The notes beneath the pieces are model-generated. The model did no database searches, was not told the origin of the DNA, and was given only the letters and a program-made list of their open reading frames with translations. A program made the position numbers and the translations under genes. Source: an uncultured beta proteobacterium (GTDB lineage Bacteria; Pseudomonadota; Gammaproteobacteria; Burkholderiales; Rhodocyclaceae). Taken from it: 46,311 nucleotides of DNA. Positions 26,373-35,900 of the stretch are shown piece after piece (the first letter of the stretch is position 1; the number at the start of each line of letters is the position of its first letter). The DNA is taken from positions 1 through 46,311 of the forward strand of contig CAINHS010000066.1 of the NCBI GenBank assembly GCA_903848955.1. Direction: 5' to 3'.

Positions 26373-27755
26373 TCAAGGCAACCCGGCCGCTTTCAGGATG
26401 GCACGCACGAAGTTACGAGTGTGGGCGCCGAAATTGCCCATCAGGTCGGCAACTTCATGGTCCAGTTCGGCGCGTCGGGCAGGATCCCGGTGCGACAGTT
26501 CGGCCAGCAGGTCGACCCTGTCGCCTTGTACGCCGAAGTCATAGTCCGGATCCGCCACATAGCCCTTGGGCATGGTTGCCATCAGCAACGCCGCCAGGCC
26601 CGGGCCATGCGCATGGGCCTGGCGCGCGACGACATCCCTGAGGTAGGCATCCGACCAGGCGGGATAGGATGCATCGCGCGCATCGCTGCGCAGGGCAAGA
26701 ACGACGGGGCTGTCCAGTCTCGCCTGCGCCGCACTCTGCAACAGTTGCAACTGGTAGCGCTCAAGTGCCAGATGACGGTTGGAGAGCAGAACGGTGAGAT
26801 TGCGCTTCATTGCCGGCAGACCGGCCAGCGCCAGGATGTTTGCCGTGATCAGCCCCACGGCGGACTCGCCGGGCGCGAGACTGGCGTGATACGGCTGCGT
26901 CAGGTCCTGCACGTAATGCAGCGCAAGCCCGGTAAAGCGCCAGCCCCAGTAGGCATGTCCGGTACGGAAGGCGAGGACGGCCAGGGTCGAGTACTGGTGC
27001 GCACGCAACAGCGGAAATGTCCGCCGGAGGAAGGGCGCGGCCTGGTAGATCACGCTGCTTTCGTGAAAGAAACCCATGTGAAACGGCGCCTGGGTGGCAA
27101 ACGCCAGTGCCGGATTGCCGAACGGCAGAGGGCCGAAGCCGTAGGTCTTGCCCCATGCGCCGGGACTGTCCTGCCAGCAGTTGATGTCGAGGCCGTAGTC
27201 CGGTTCATCGGTAGCGGATGCGACCACCTCCAGCGCCGGGACGCGTTCGCCCGGCGCCAGCGCGACGAAGCGCGGGAAGAAGCCGGCGGGCTGCGGCAAG
27301 CTGCTCGCGGCCGCGAAGGGCAGCGCTCTGCGCTGCGGCACCGCCTCCTGCCCGTCCGGCTGGAGGTAGAGCGCAAAGCGGCTGTCCTGCGCGATGCGCA
27401 GTGCCCGGAAAAACGCCATCCTTCTGGCCGCATCCGGGGCCCCCGCCTCCGGCCTGAAATCGAGCGCCGACGGCCGCGGCGGATAGGCGTCGATATTGGC
27501 CCGCGCCCAGACTTCCTGCCCGGCCAGGAGTTGCGCAACGGCTTTTTCTTCCGCCTTGAGGAAGGCGTCGAGGGCTTCCGCTTGCACCGGCGGCGCTGCG
27601 GCAATCTCTGGCATACGCTCGAAGGCGCGGTAGGCCGGCAAGCTGTGGTTTTCCCAGGCGCCGGCCTCGCCAACAGGCATCCCGCAAAAACACAGGAACA
27701 CGAGCGCCGACCGCGCGGCGGCCTCGATGATCCGGATCACTGCCCGTGCCGCCAT
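26373..27755 (-). CDS. Exported zinc phospholipase C/P1-nuclease-like protein
   Basis: 460 aa. The signal peptide (about 1-33) ends AGA and the mature chain starts at Trp34 (WENHSLP), the position where bacterial phospholipase C and P1 nuclease use the N-terminal Trp as a zinc ligand. H280-x3-D284-x5-H290 (HYVQDLTQPYH) exactly matches the zinc spacing of Bacillus cereus phospholipase C; H267 (GHAYWGW) is a further candidate ligand. The protein is longer than known enzymes, so substrate is uncertain. It is convergent with the flavoprotein gene (7 bp apart) and lies 25 bp downstream of the chemoreceptor gene. The start, ATG or a GTG 9 bases upstream, lacks a strong Shine-Dalgarno. Confidence 0.75.
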   Translation of the reverse strand: MAARAVIRIIEAAARSALVFLCFCGMPVGEAGAWENHSLPAYRAFERMPEIAAAPPVQAEALDAFLKAEEKAVAQLLAGQEVWARANIDAYPPRPSALDFRPEAGAPDAARRMAFFRALRIAQDSRFALYLQPDGQEAVPQRRALPFAAASSLPQPAGFFPRFVALAPGERVPALEVVASATDEPDYGLDINCWQDSPGAWGKTYGFGPLPFGNPALAFATQAPFHMGFFHESSVIYQAAPFLRRTFPLLRAHQYSTLAVLAFRTGHAYWGWRFTGLALHYVQDLTQPYHASLAPGESAVGLITANILALAGLPAMKRNLTVLLSNRHLALERYQLQLLQSAAQARLDSPVVLALRSDARDASYPAWSDAYLRDVVARQAHAHGPGLAALLMATMPKGYVADPDYDFGVQGDRVDLLAELSHRDPARRAELDHEVADLMGNFGAHTRNFVRAILKAAGLP

Positions 27756-27780
27756 GGATGGCACCGCCCGTTGCCTGCAC

Positions 27781-29439
27781 TCAGAGCTTGAATTGCCCCA
27801 TGGATTGCTTCAGGTCTGCCGCCAGGCGCTCGAGTTCATCAGCGGACACGGAAACATCCTTGACGACGGCGCTGGTTTCCTCCGTCATCCGGGCGATTCC
27901 CTCGACATTCCTGGCAATCAGGTGACTGGTTGCGCTTTGCTCCTTCAGCGACGCAGAGATGTCATCCACCGCAGCGAGGACCTGCTGCACGGCACCCTGG
28001 ATCTTTCCCATCGAGTCGCCGGCACGGCCGACCATGCGAACCCCGTCATTGACGCGCACCAGGCCCGTCGACATGCCCTCTACCGCTTCGCTGGTACCGC
28101 TCTGGATGGTCTCGATCATCGACGATATCTCCCGCGTCGACAGGGCTGTCCGTTCGGCCAGCTTTCTTACCTCGTCGGCAACGACGGCGAAGCCGCGTCC
28201 CTGTTCCCCGGCGCGGGCGGCCTCGATGGCGGCGTTCAAGGCCAGCAGATTGGTCTGTTCCGCGATCTCCTTGATGACCTGGACGATATTGGATATCTCG
28301 TGCGATTTTTCACCCAGCGAGGTGATTTCTCCGGATGAGGTGGTGACGGCTGCAGAGATCTTGTCCATCTCGGCGACCACTTCCTGCGCCACGCCCGATC
28401 CTTCCTTGGCCAGTACGCCGGTCGCCGACGCATACTTCTGCGCATCATCGGCATTTTGCGCGATCTGCCCGATGCAGACGGTCATTTCCTCAACCGCGGC
28501 CGCGGTCGACGAGGACGCATCGCTCTGACGCTCCGACGCCTTCTGCACTTGATGCGCGGCAGTCGCCAGGCGGTGGGATGACTGCGCCAGCCGGTCGGCC
28601 GTCTGCAGTATTCCGCCAACAATGTCCCTCAGGCCGGCTTGCATCTGCTTCATCGCCGCCAACAGGCTGCTGCGGTCACCGCTGCCGGTTGCGATGTCGC
28701 GCGACAGGTTGCCCGCGGCGATCTGGCGCACGATGTCGATGACATAGGCCGGCTCGCCGCCGAGCTGACTCAGCAGCCGGCGCACGATCAAGCCTATGAC
28801 CAGAAACAATATGACTTGCAGGATTCCCTGGCCGACCCAGATCAAGGTATCGACGTTGCGGATGATGGCCATGTCGTCCTTGACGTCGATGATGACACTG
28901 GCCGCGCCGAGCACCGTACCCTCTTCCACCCCATGGCATTTGAGGCAATCGATGGTGCGGAAATTCTTCCTGGCGATGAAGGGCACCACCGTTCTGAACC
29001 CGGCATCACCGTTGTCGCCCCGGATCAACCTGGACTCGGTCTTGCCGCTGGCGAGGACGCTGCGGTCCATTTCGTCGACCGGATACTCCTCGGCAAGGCC
29101 AGCCGGAAACTCGGTGTCAAGTTGCTTGGCGCGGAAAGCCCGCATTTCCTTGACCGTTTCCGAAGCGCCCATCTTCTTCAGAAAGGATATGCGGGCCGTC
29201 TTGTTGCTGATGACTTCGCTGTCGCCCGCCTTGATGACCATCAAGGTATTCAAGCCGTTGATGGCGCCGTCCGCCACCGCTATGGCACGCTGTTCGGCGG
29301 CGTTGAGGACCTGGTGCTCGAACCGGTAGAGGATCCATTGCTGGGCCGCGAGAAGAATGACAATCAGGAATCCCTGAATGAGAATCTGCAATTTCAACTG
29401 CAGTCCGAGCTTGCCCCACCAACCTGATATTGCGTTCAT
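27781..29439 (-). CDS. Methyl-accepting chemotaxis protein with periplasmic heme-c motif
   Basis: 552 aa. TM1 about 16-33, a periplasmic domain of the DUF3365/Tll0287 type (about 40-195) with the heme-c motif CLKCH at 165-169, TM2 about 198-220, a HAMP domain, and a methyl-accepting domain with the conserved hairpin ([20 protein letters not shown]). A covalently bound heme suggests redox, oxygen or NO sensing for chemotaxis. ATG at 29439 with GGAAGG upstream; the longer frame starting at 29499 is not supported. No che genes are adjacent. Confidence 0.93.
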   Translation of the reverse strand: MNAISGWWGKLGLQLKLQILIQGFLIVILLAAQQWILYRFEHQVLNAAEQRAIAVADGAINGLNTLMVIKAGDSEVISNKTARISFLKKMGASETVKEMRAFRAKQLDTEFPAGLAEEYPVDEMDRSVLASGKTESRLIRGDNGDAGFRTVVPFIARKNFRTIDCLKCHGVEEGTVLGAASVIIDVKDDMAIIRNVDTLIWVGQGILQVILFLVIGLIVRRLLSQLGGEPAYVIDIVRQIAAGNLSRDIATGSGDRSSLLAAMKQMQAGLRDIVGGILQTADRLAQSSHRLATAAHQVQKASERQSDASSSTAAAVEEMTVCIGQIAQNADDAQKYASATGVLAKEGSGVAQEVVAEMDKISAAVTTSSGEITSLGEKSHEISNIVQVIKEIAEQTNLLALNAAIEAARAGEQGRGFAVVADEVRKLAERTALSTREISSMIETIQSGTSEAVEGMSTGLVRVNDGVRMVGRAGDSMGKIQGAVQQVLAAVDDISASLKEQSATSHLIARNVEGIARMTEETSAVVKDVSVSADELERLAADLKQSMGQFKL

Positions 29440-29756
29440 TTCACTACCTTCCACAGAAGCATTGGACAGCGCAGCCTTGCCGGGCATTTTTGACCGCATT
29501 CAACCTTAGAACAAAGTCATACGGCAGTATATCAGCCCGAATGACGAGCGGATGCCTGCCCCGGCGGGAAACAGGCCGCGGACGCCACCCCGCCGGCAAG
29601 CACGGCGCGCTGCTGAAATCGATATGCAGACATCCGTGCGCGGCGGGAGTCGAAACGGACAGAAAGGCTTTTTCATGACACACTTGGCGGATTAATCAGG
29701 CCGTGCAGTTTCAATCTGCCGCGCGCCTGCCAACGCATTTTTTCCGAATTGGTCCG
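29440..29756. other. 317-bp intergenic region between divergent genes
   Basis: Holds the start regions of the chemoreceptor (minus) and the ATP-grasp gene (plus). I see no credible small gene, no convincing sigma28 or sigma54 site, and no repeat. A GTG at 29703 could extend the ATP-grasp ORF by 18 codons. Confidence 0.5.
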
Positions 29757-31001
29757 ATGAACTCAAGTCACTCCGGAAACACGCCCCGGCCGAAGACGGC
29801 TTTTGCGGGGCTTGCTCCTTTTCTGCGCATGAGCATTGCCGGCACCGACCTGTCGCCGGTCGCCCGGGAGATGCTGGCGCGGGCCACCGATGATGCCGAC
29901 GACGCCAACCTGTGGATGAACCTGTCCATCGCCATGCTGTGCCTCGGTCAGCGCGATCTCGGCTTGGCCATGCAGAGCCAGGCCCTGGCGCTGAAGCGGA
30001 TCTACCACCTCGCCGCCGCAGTACAACCGGCAAGATGCCGCTTGCTGATGCTCATGGTGCCGGGCGACCTGGCAGCCAATACGCCGCTCGAATGCCTGCT
30101 GGAAAACAGCGACATCGACCTCGACTTCTATTACGTGACCCCCGGCAACCCCCTGGCCTTGCCGGTTCCCGAACACGACGCCCTGATCGTCGCCATCAGC
30201 GAGGCCGACGAGAACCACGAACTCCTGGCCACGCTCGAGCAGGCGCTGAGCGCCTGGCCGAAGCCCGTCATCAATGCGCCGCGGCATATCCCGGCAGTCG
30301 GCCGCGCCGCCGCCAGTTCGCTCCTGCAAGATGCACCGGGCGTGCTGATACCCGCAACCCATCGCGCTTCCCGCTCCTTGCTGCAGGACATTGCCAGCGG
30401 CGCGAAACGCCTGTCCGAACTGTTCGAGGACTGTGATTTCCCGCTCATTCTGCGTCCGGTCGGCTCCCACGCCGGACGCGATCTTGACAAGATCGACGGT
30501 CCGCAGGGCATCGCCGGCTATCTTTCCCGCGTTGATGAGGCGGAATTCTTTCTGTCCCGCTTCATCGACTACAGCGGCAGTGACGGACTGTTCAGAAAGA
30601 TGCGGGTCGCCCTGATCGGCGGCAGGCCGTTTGCCTGCCACATGGCCGTCTCATCCCACTGGATGATCCATTACGTGAATGCGGGGATGTACGAAGAGGC
30701 GCGAAAGAGAGAAGAGGAAGCCTCCTTCATGGCGAATTTCGACGATTTCGTCCGGCGCCATCGATCGGCACTGGATGCCGTCTGGCAGCGCACGCAGCTT
30801 GACTACCTGTGCATTGATTGCGCGCAGACCGCGGACGGGCAACTGCTGATATTTGAAATCGACCATGCCATGGTAGTCCATGCCATGGATCCGGAAGAAA
30901 AGTTTCCCTACAAGCAGGTGCATATGCTGAAGGTCAAGGACGCGTTTCGCGATTTCCTCTTCAAACTGACCGATCAACCCGCAACTTCAGCCGATGCGTG
31001 A
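29757..31001 (+). CDS. ATP-grasp (RimK-like) ligase with N-terminal TPR-like region
   Basis: 414 aa. Residues about 20-85 look like TPR/helical repeats (NLWMNLSIAMLCLGQRDLGL). The ATP-grasp core follows: FPLILRPVGSHAGRDLDKI (ATP lysine-region replaced by Arg), EFFLSRFIDYSGSDGLFRK, MRVALIGGRPFACHMAVS and the metal-binding DYLCIDCAQTADGQLLIFEI. Ligases of this fold join a carboxylate to an amine or thiol. Product unknown. It overlaps the SerC-like gene by 8 bp, implying a shared pathway. Start ambiguous between ATG 29757 and GTG 29703; no strong Shine-Dalgarno at either. Confidence 0.75.
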   Translation: MNSSHSGNTPRPKTAFAGLAPFLRMSIAGTDLSPVAREMLARATDDADDANLWMNLSIAMLCLGQRDLGLAMQSQALALKRIYHLAAAVQPARCRLLMLMVPGDLAANTPLECLLENSDIDLDFYYVTPGNPLALPVPEHDALIVAISEADENHELLATLEQALSAWPKPVINAPRHIPAVGRAAASSLLQDAPGVLIPATHRASRSLLQDIASGAKRLSELFEDCDFPLILRPVGSHAGRDLDKIDGPQGIAGYLSRVDEAEFFLSRFIDYSGSDGLFRKMRVALIGGRPFACHMAVSSHWMIHYVNAGMYEEARKREEEASFMANFDDFVRRHRSALDAVWQRTQLDYLCIDCAQTADGQLLIFEIDHAMVVHAMDPEEKFPYKQVHMLKVKDAFRDFLFKLTDQPATSADA

Positions 31002-32124
31002 GCGTGCCATGTCACCGCACTCGCCGGGGCGTCCGCAAAACCGCCTGAATTTTTCCGGCGGACCCGGCGCATTGCCGGCGAGCGTATTGCTGCAGGTTCA
31101 GCAGGCGATTGCCGAGGTGCCCGAAACCGGCCTCTCGATCCTCGGCATCAGCCACCGCTCGGACTGGTTTGCCGCAGTGATCAGCGAGCTTGAAACCAAT
31201 ATCCGGACGCTGCTGGGGCTGTCCGCCGACTATCACGTACTGTTGTTGCAAGGCGGGGCGACGCAGCAGTTCTCCATGGTGCCGATGAGCCTGCTGCACG
31301 GAAAAACGCGTCCGGCGGAATACCTGCATACCGGCTACTGGAGCGGCAAGTCGCTTCCCGAAGCCAGGCGTGAAGGACCGCTGCGCGTCGTCTGGAGCGG
31401 CGAGGCGGGCGGCTTCAGGCGCCTGCCGGGCGACGACGAACTGCCCTTCTCCGCCGACGCCGCCTATCTCCACTACGTTTCCAATGAAACGGTCGAGGGA
31501 CTGCAGTTCCATCGGGTTCTCGGCCGCGACGATGTTCCCCGTGTCTGCGACATGTCGTCCGACTTCCTCTCCAGGCCGTGCGAAGCATCGCGGTTTTCCC
31601 TGATCTATGCCCATGCCCAGAAGAATATCGGGCCGGCCGGGGTGACCGTCGTTCTGCTGCGCGACGAGGTGCTACGGAATGCGCCTGACGATCTGCCGGG
31701 TTTTCTCGATTACCGCAGCCATATCGAGACACATTCCAACTTCAACACGCCGCCGGTGCTGGCGATCTACGTGGTCCTGCTGGTTACGCGCTGGCTGATC
31801 GACGACATCGGCGGTGTGGCGCGGATGGACCAGATCAACCGGCAGAAGGCGGAACTGCTGTATCGCCTGCTGGACGGCAGCCATGGTTTCTACCGGGGCC
31901 GGGCCGCGGCCCGGGACCGCTCCATGATGAACGTAGCGTTCAATCTCGGATCCCCGGCGCTGGAACAACAATTTCTGGCCGAGGCGCTGGCGGCAGGATT
32001 TTCCGGACTCCCGGGCCATCGGGCAATCGGCGGGGTGCGGGCTTCGATCTACAACGGACTGACCTTGGCGGCGGTTGAGGAACTAGCTGTTTTCATGGAA
32101 GATTTCCAGCGCAGACACGGCTAG
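30994..32124 (+). CDS. SerC-like (phosphoserine) aminotransferase
   Basis: 376 aa fold-type I PLP enzyme. GGATQQF (88-94), DMSSDFLSRP, the PLP lysine K210 in HAQKNIGPAG, NFNTPPVLAIYV and GHRAIGGVRASIYNGLT are all SerC signatures, so catalytic residues for phosphoserine:2-oxoglutarate transamination are kept. Yet it sits behind an ATP-grasp gene with an 8-bp overlap, not in the usual serC context, so it may be a specialised paralogue feeding an amino acid to the ligase. It could also be the housekeeping SerC if no other copy exists. ATG at 30994; ATG at 31009 is an alternative. Confidence 0.85.
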   Translation: MRERAMSPHSPGRPQNRLNFSGGPGALPASVLLQVQQAIAEVPETGLSILGISHRSDWFAAVISELETNIRTLLGLSADYHVLLLQGGATQQFSMVPMSLLHGKTRPAEYLHTGYWSGKSLPEARREGPLRVVWSGEAGGFRRLPGDDELPFSADAAYLHYVSNETVEGLQFHRVLGRDDVPRVCDMSSDFLSRPCEASRFSLIYAHAQKNIGPAGVTVVLLRDEVLRNAPDDLPGFLDYRSHIETHSNFNTPPVLAIYVVLLVTRWLIDDIGGVARMDQINRQKAELLYRLLDGSHGFYRGRAAARDRSMMNVAFNLGSPALEQQFLAEALAAGFSGLPGHRAIGGVRASIYNGLTLAAVEELAVFMEDFQRRHG

Positions 32125-32180
32125 GATCGGGTTCAGCAGTCACGACCGAGCCGGATTTGCATTTATTTACAATCAAGCCC

Positions 32181-32207
32181 TCAAGTTGCGCCTAAAGCCG
32201 CCGTAAA
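32181..32207 (+). promoter_or_regulatory. Sigma28 (FliA)-type promoter upstream of flaG
   Basis: TCAAGTTG, exactly 11 nt, then GCCGTAAA, close to the FliA consensus TAAAGTTT-N11-GCCGATAA (six of eight in each element). About 75 bp upstream of the flaG ATG. It supports late-class flagellar expression of this pair. Confidence 0.65.
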
Positions 32208-32282
32208 TGATGGACGTAACCCGGGTAAGTTCGCCCGGCAATGGGATAGGGTCATGAATACCTGCAATAAGGGGAAGCCGTT

Positions 32283-32669
32283 ATGAACAACATTTCCTCA
32301 ACCACCGGTGCGGCACCGCCGATACCGGATCAACGCCAGGCCTCATCCGCCGCTCAAGCGACTGTGCCGGTGAAGGCCGCTACCGCTGCCACCGGCCAGC
32401 CACCGGTCGCAGCCGCCGCTCAAGCCGCAAAACCGCAACCGAGCGCGGAAGAGCTGCAGCGCATCACCGGAGAACTGCAGCGCCGGGTCAGCGCCGTCGC
32501 GCCCGAACTGAGCTTCTCCGTCGATGAAAGCAGCGGTCGGCCGATCGTCAAGATCACCGACCCGGTGACCAAGGAAGTCATTCAGCAGATTCCGTCGGAG
32601 GAGATGCTGCAAATCGACAAGGCCCTGGACAAGTTCCAGCAGGGCTTGTTGCTCAACCGCAAAGCGTGA
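32283..32669 (+). CDS. flaG: FlaG-family flagellar protein
   Basis: 128 aa. A disordered Ala/Pro/Gln-rich N-terminus (1-52) is followed by the FlaG domain: ELSFSVDESSGRPIVKITDP, VTKEVIQQIPSEEMLQID. FlaG proteins affect flagellar filament length or assembly and usually lie beside flagellin and fliD; neither is here, so this is an orphan flaG. GGGGAAG precedes the ATG at 32283. A sigma28-type promoter is upstream and a small satellite gene follows after 26 bp. Confidence 0.88.
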   Translation: MNNISSTTGAAPPIPDQRQASSAAQATVPVKAATAATGQPPVAAAAQAAKPQPSAEELQRITGELQRRVSAVAPELSFSVDESSGRPIVKITDPVTKEVIQQIPSEEMLQIDKALDKFQQGLLLNRKA

Positions 32670-32695
32670 CCGCTTCATAACGCAAAGGAAACATC

Positions 32696-32902
32696 ATGAA
32701 CGCAATCGGATCCATCAGCAGCGGCAACAGCAGCACGGCAGCACAGGCCACGCAACGCGCACCGGAGGCTGCCGAAGTCAAGGGCGCGCCTGAAAAAGAC
32801 GGCAATGCGGATGATGGCGCAAGCAAGACGGTCAAAGCGCCGGCCCCCACCGTAAATATGAACGGGCAGAAAATCGGCCAGTTGATCAACGTCGCGGCTT
32901 AA
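32696..32902 (+). CDS. Small hypothetical protein in flaG unit
   Basis: 68 aa, low complexity, no membrane segment. Its N-terminus (SSTAAQATQRAPEAAEVKGA) resembles the FlaG N-terminus just upstream (SSAAQATVPVKAA), and it ends TVNMNGQKIGQLINVAA. AAGGAA lies 7 nt before the ATG. Not a recognised family; probably coexpressed with flaG. Convergent with dnaE2. Confidence 0.6.
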   Translation: MNAIGSISSGNSSTAAQATQRAPEAAEVKGAPEKDGNADDGASKTVKAPAPTVNMNGQKIGQLINVAA

Positions 32903-32962
32903 AGTCTCCTGCGGCGGGACGCAGCACGTGTCGGCATGCCTTGGCGGCATGGCCGGCTGCCT

Positions 32963-35900
32963 TCAGCAAAAATCCCGGCTCGTCGTCACCAGGCGCCCGA
33001 GCAGTTCGCTGTGATCGAACAGACGTTTGGCAAGCAGATGCACCACGGCATGTTCGCCCTCGCCCTGGCGCTGCAACTGCCCGGCGACGCCCAGTAGCCG
33101 GCTGCCGAGCAGGATCCGGCGTTGGCGCAGCGCAAGGTCCTGGAACACCACGACATTGGCGAAACCGGTTTCATCCTCCAGCGTGACGAAAATGACGCCG
33201 CCGGCCGTTCCCGGCCGCTGGCGGCAGGTGACGATGCCGGCGCAGCGCAGCAGCGCGTTGTTGCCGCCCTCGCGCAGGGCACTGGCCGGCAGGTAGCGCT
33301 TCGCCGCCAGTGTGGCGCGCAACAGCGCCAGCGGATGGCGGCCGAGACTGAGGCCGAGACTGCGGTAGTCGGCGGCGATGTCCTCGCCCTCGCGCGGCGC
33401 GGCGAAATTCACCGCCTCTTCGCGCGGCGCAATGCCGGCAAAAAGGTCGCGCTGCAGAGGAATCGCTGCCGCCGCCCAGGCCGCCTGACGCCGATGCCCG
33501 GCCAGATGCGCCAAGGCGCCGGCGCCGGCCAGCGCATCGAGATCGGCGCAGCCAAGTTCCGCGCGCCGGGCCAGATCGGCCAGATCGGCAAAAGGCGCCT
33601 GCGCTCTCGCCGCGACGATGCGGCTGCCCGCCGCCGCAGGAAAGTTGCCTACCTGATGCAGCCCGAGACGCACGGCGGACATGCCTTCAGCTTCCAGAGT
33701 GCTCTCCCGCTCGCTCACGGTGACATCCACCGGCCGCACTTCGACGCCGTGACGGCGCGCGTCCTGCACCAGTTGCGAGGCGGAATAGAAACCCATGGGT
33801 TGCGAGTTCAGCAGCCCGAGCAGAAAAGCGGCCGGCTCATGGCGCTTGAGCCAGGCCGAGACATAGACCAGCAGGGCGAAACTTGCCGCGTGCGATTCGG
33901 GAAAGCCGTAGTCGCCGAAACCTTCGATCTGGCGATACAGCGCTTCGGCGAACTCGTCGGTGTAGCCGCGTTCGCGCATGCCGCCGAGCAGCTTGTCGCG
34001 GAAAGGCCCGAGCCCGCCCTTGCGCTTCCACGCCGCCATCGCCCGGCGCAACTGATCGGCTTCGCCCGCCGTGAAACCGGCGGCGACGATGGCGATCTGC
34101 ATCGCCTGCTCCTGGAAAATCGGGATGCCCAGGGTGCGTTCGAGTACGCCGCGCACCGCCTCGCTCGGGTAGCTGACCGGCTCCAGCCCCTGCCGCCGCC
34201 TGAGATACGGATGCACCATGTTGCCCTGGATCGGCCCCGGCCGCACCAACGCCACTTCGATCACCAGGTCGTAGTAGCAGGCCGGCCTGAGGCGCGGCAG
34301 CATGGCCATCTGCGCCCGCGACTCGATCTGGAACACGCCGACGGTATCGGCGCGCGACACCATGGCGTAGGTGGCGGCATCCTCGGCCGGCACATCGGCC
34401 AAAGCGAACGGCCGGCCATGCCGCAGCGCCACGGCGGCCAACATGCGGCGGATGGCGCTCAACATGCCCAGTGCCAGCACGTCGACCTTCATCAGGCCCA
34501 GCGCGTCGATGTCGTCCTTGTCCCACTGGATCACCGTGCGCTCCGGCATCGCGGCGTTTTCCACCGGCACCAGGCGGTCGAGGCGCGAGCGGGCGATAAC
34601 GAAGCCGCCGACGTGCTGCGACAGATGGCGCGGAAAACCCCGGAGCATTCCGGCGATCGCCAGCCAGCGCTGGACGGCGGGAGCGGCCGGGTCGAGCCCG
34701 ACCTCGGCGAAACGCTGCGGCAGTTCCTCGCGCTTTTCCCACCAGGCCAGGTTGCCGGCCAGGCGGTCGATCGCCGCCGGCGCGAAACCCAGCGCCCGCC
34801 CGGCGTCGCGCAGGGAGCCGCGAGTCCGCCAGGTGATCACCGCCGCGGCCAGCGCCGCGCGTTCGCGGCCGTACCTGGCATAGATGTACTGGATCACTTC
34901 CTCGCGCCGCTGATGCTCGAAGTCGACGTCGATGTCAGGCGGCTCGTTGCGCTCCTTCGACACGAAGCGCTCGAACAGCATCGCGGCTCGCGCCGGATCG
35001 ACCTCGGTGATGAAAAGCGCATAGCACACCGCCGAGTTCGCCGCCGAGCCGCGCCCCTGGCACAGGATGCCCCGTCCGCGGGCCCAGGCGACGATGTCGT
35101 GAACCGTCAGAAAATACGGCGCATAAACCATCTCCTCGATCAGCCGCAGTTCGTGTTCGACCTGCGCCTGCACCTTGCCCGGCACGCCGGCCGGATAGCG
35201 TCGGGCGAGACCGTCCCGGGTCAGCTGCCGCAGCCAGGAGTCGGGTGTCTGGCCCGCCGGTACGACTTCCTCCGGATACTCGTAGCGCAGTTCGTCGAAG
35301 GAAAACGTGCAGCGCGCGGCGATCTTCAGCGTCTCGGCCAGCAGTTCCGGCGGATACAGGCGCGCCAGGGCCAGCCGCGAACGCAGGTGGCGCTCAGCGT
35401 TGGCAAACAGTGCCTGCCCGGCTTCCGCCACAGTGGTGTTCAGGCGCAAGGCGGCGAGCACGTCCTGCAGGGGACGCCGCGAGCGCGCATGCATATGCAC
35501 GTCGCCGGCGGCGACCAGAGGCAGATGCGTCGTCGTCGCCAACTGGCGCAACTGCGCCAGGCGTTCGTGGTCATCGGGCCGCAAATGCCGCTCGAAGGCG
35601 ATCCAGGCGCGGCCGGCGAAATGTTCGGCCAGCCAGATCGCATCGGCAGCATCGGGTTGCGCGGCGGGAAGCCACAAGGCCAGGCAATCCGGCACGCCGC
35701 CGCCATCCCATCCGGCGAGATCGTTGCGCGTCAGGCAATACGTCCCCTTCGCCGCGCGCCGGCGGCCGAGGGTCACCAGCGCCGAGAGATTTCCGTAGCC
35801 GGCACGATTGCACGCCAGCAGCACCAGCTTCATGCCGCAGGCGAGCTGCAGCTCGGTGCCGTGGATCAGATGCAGCGCGGCATCCCGCGCCGCCAGGTGC

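Noticed and set aside
32931-32956. GCATGCC/GGCATG hairpin between the flaG satellite gene and dnaE2 as a bidirectional terminator
   Set aside because: No T-run on either side, so intrinsic termination is unlikely.
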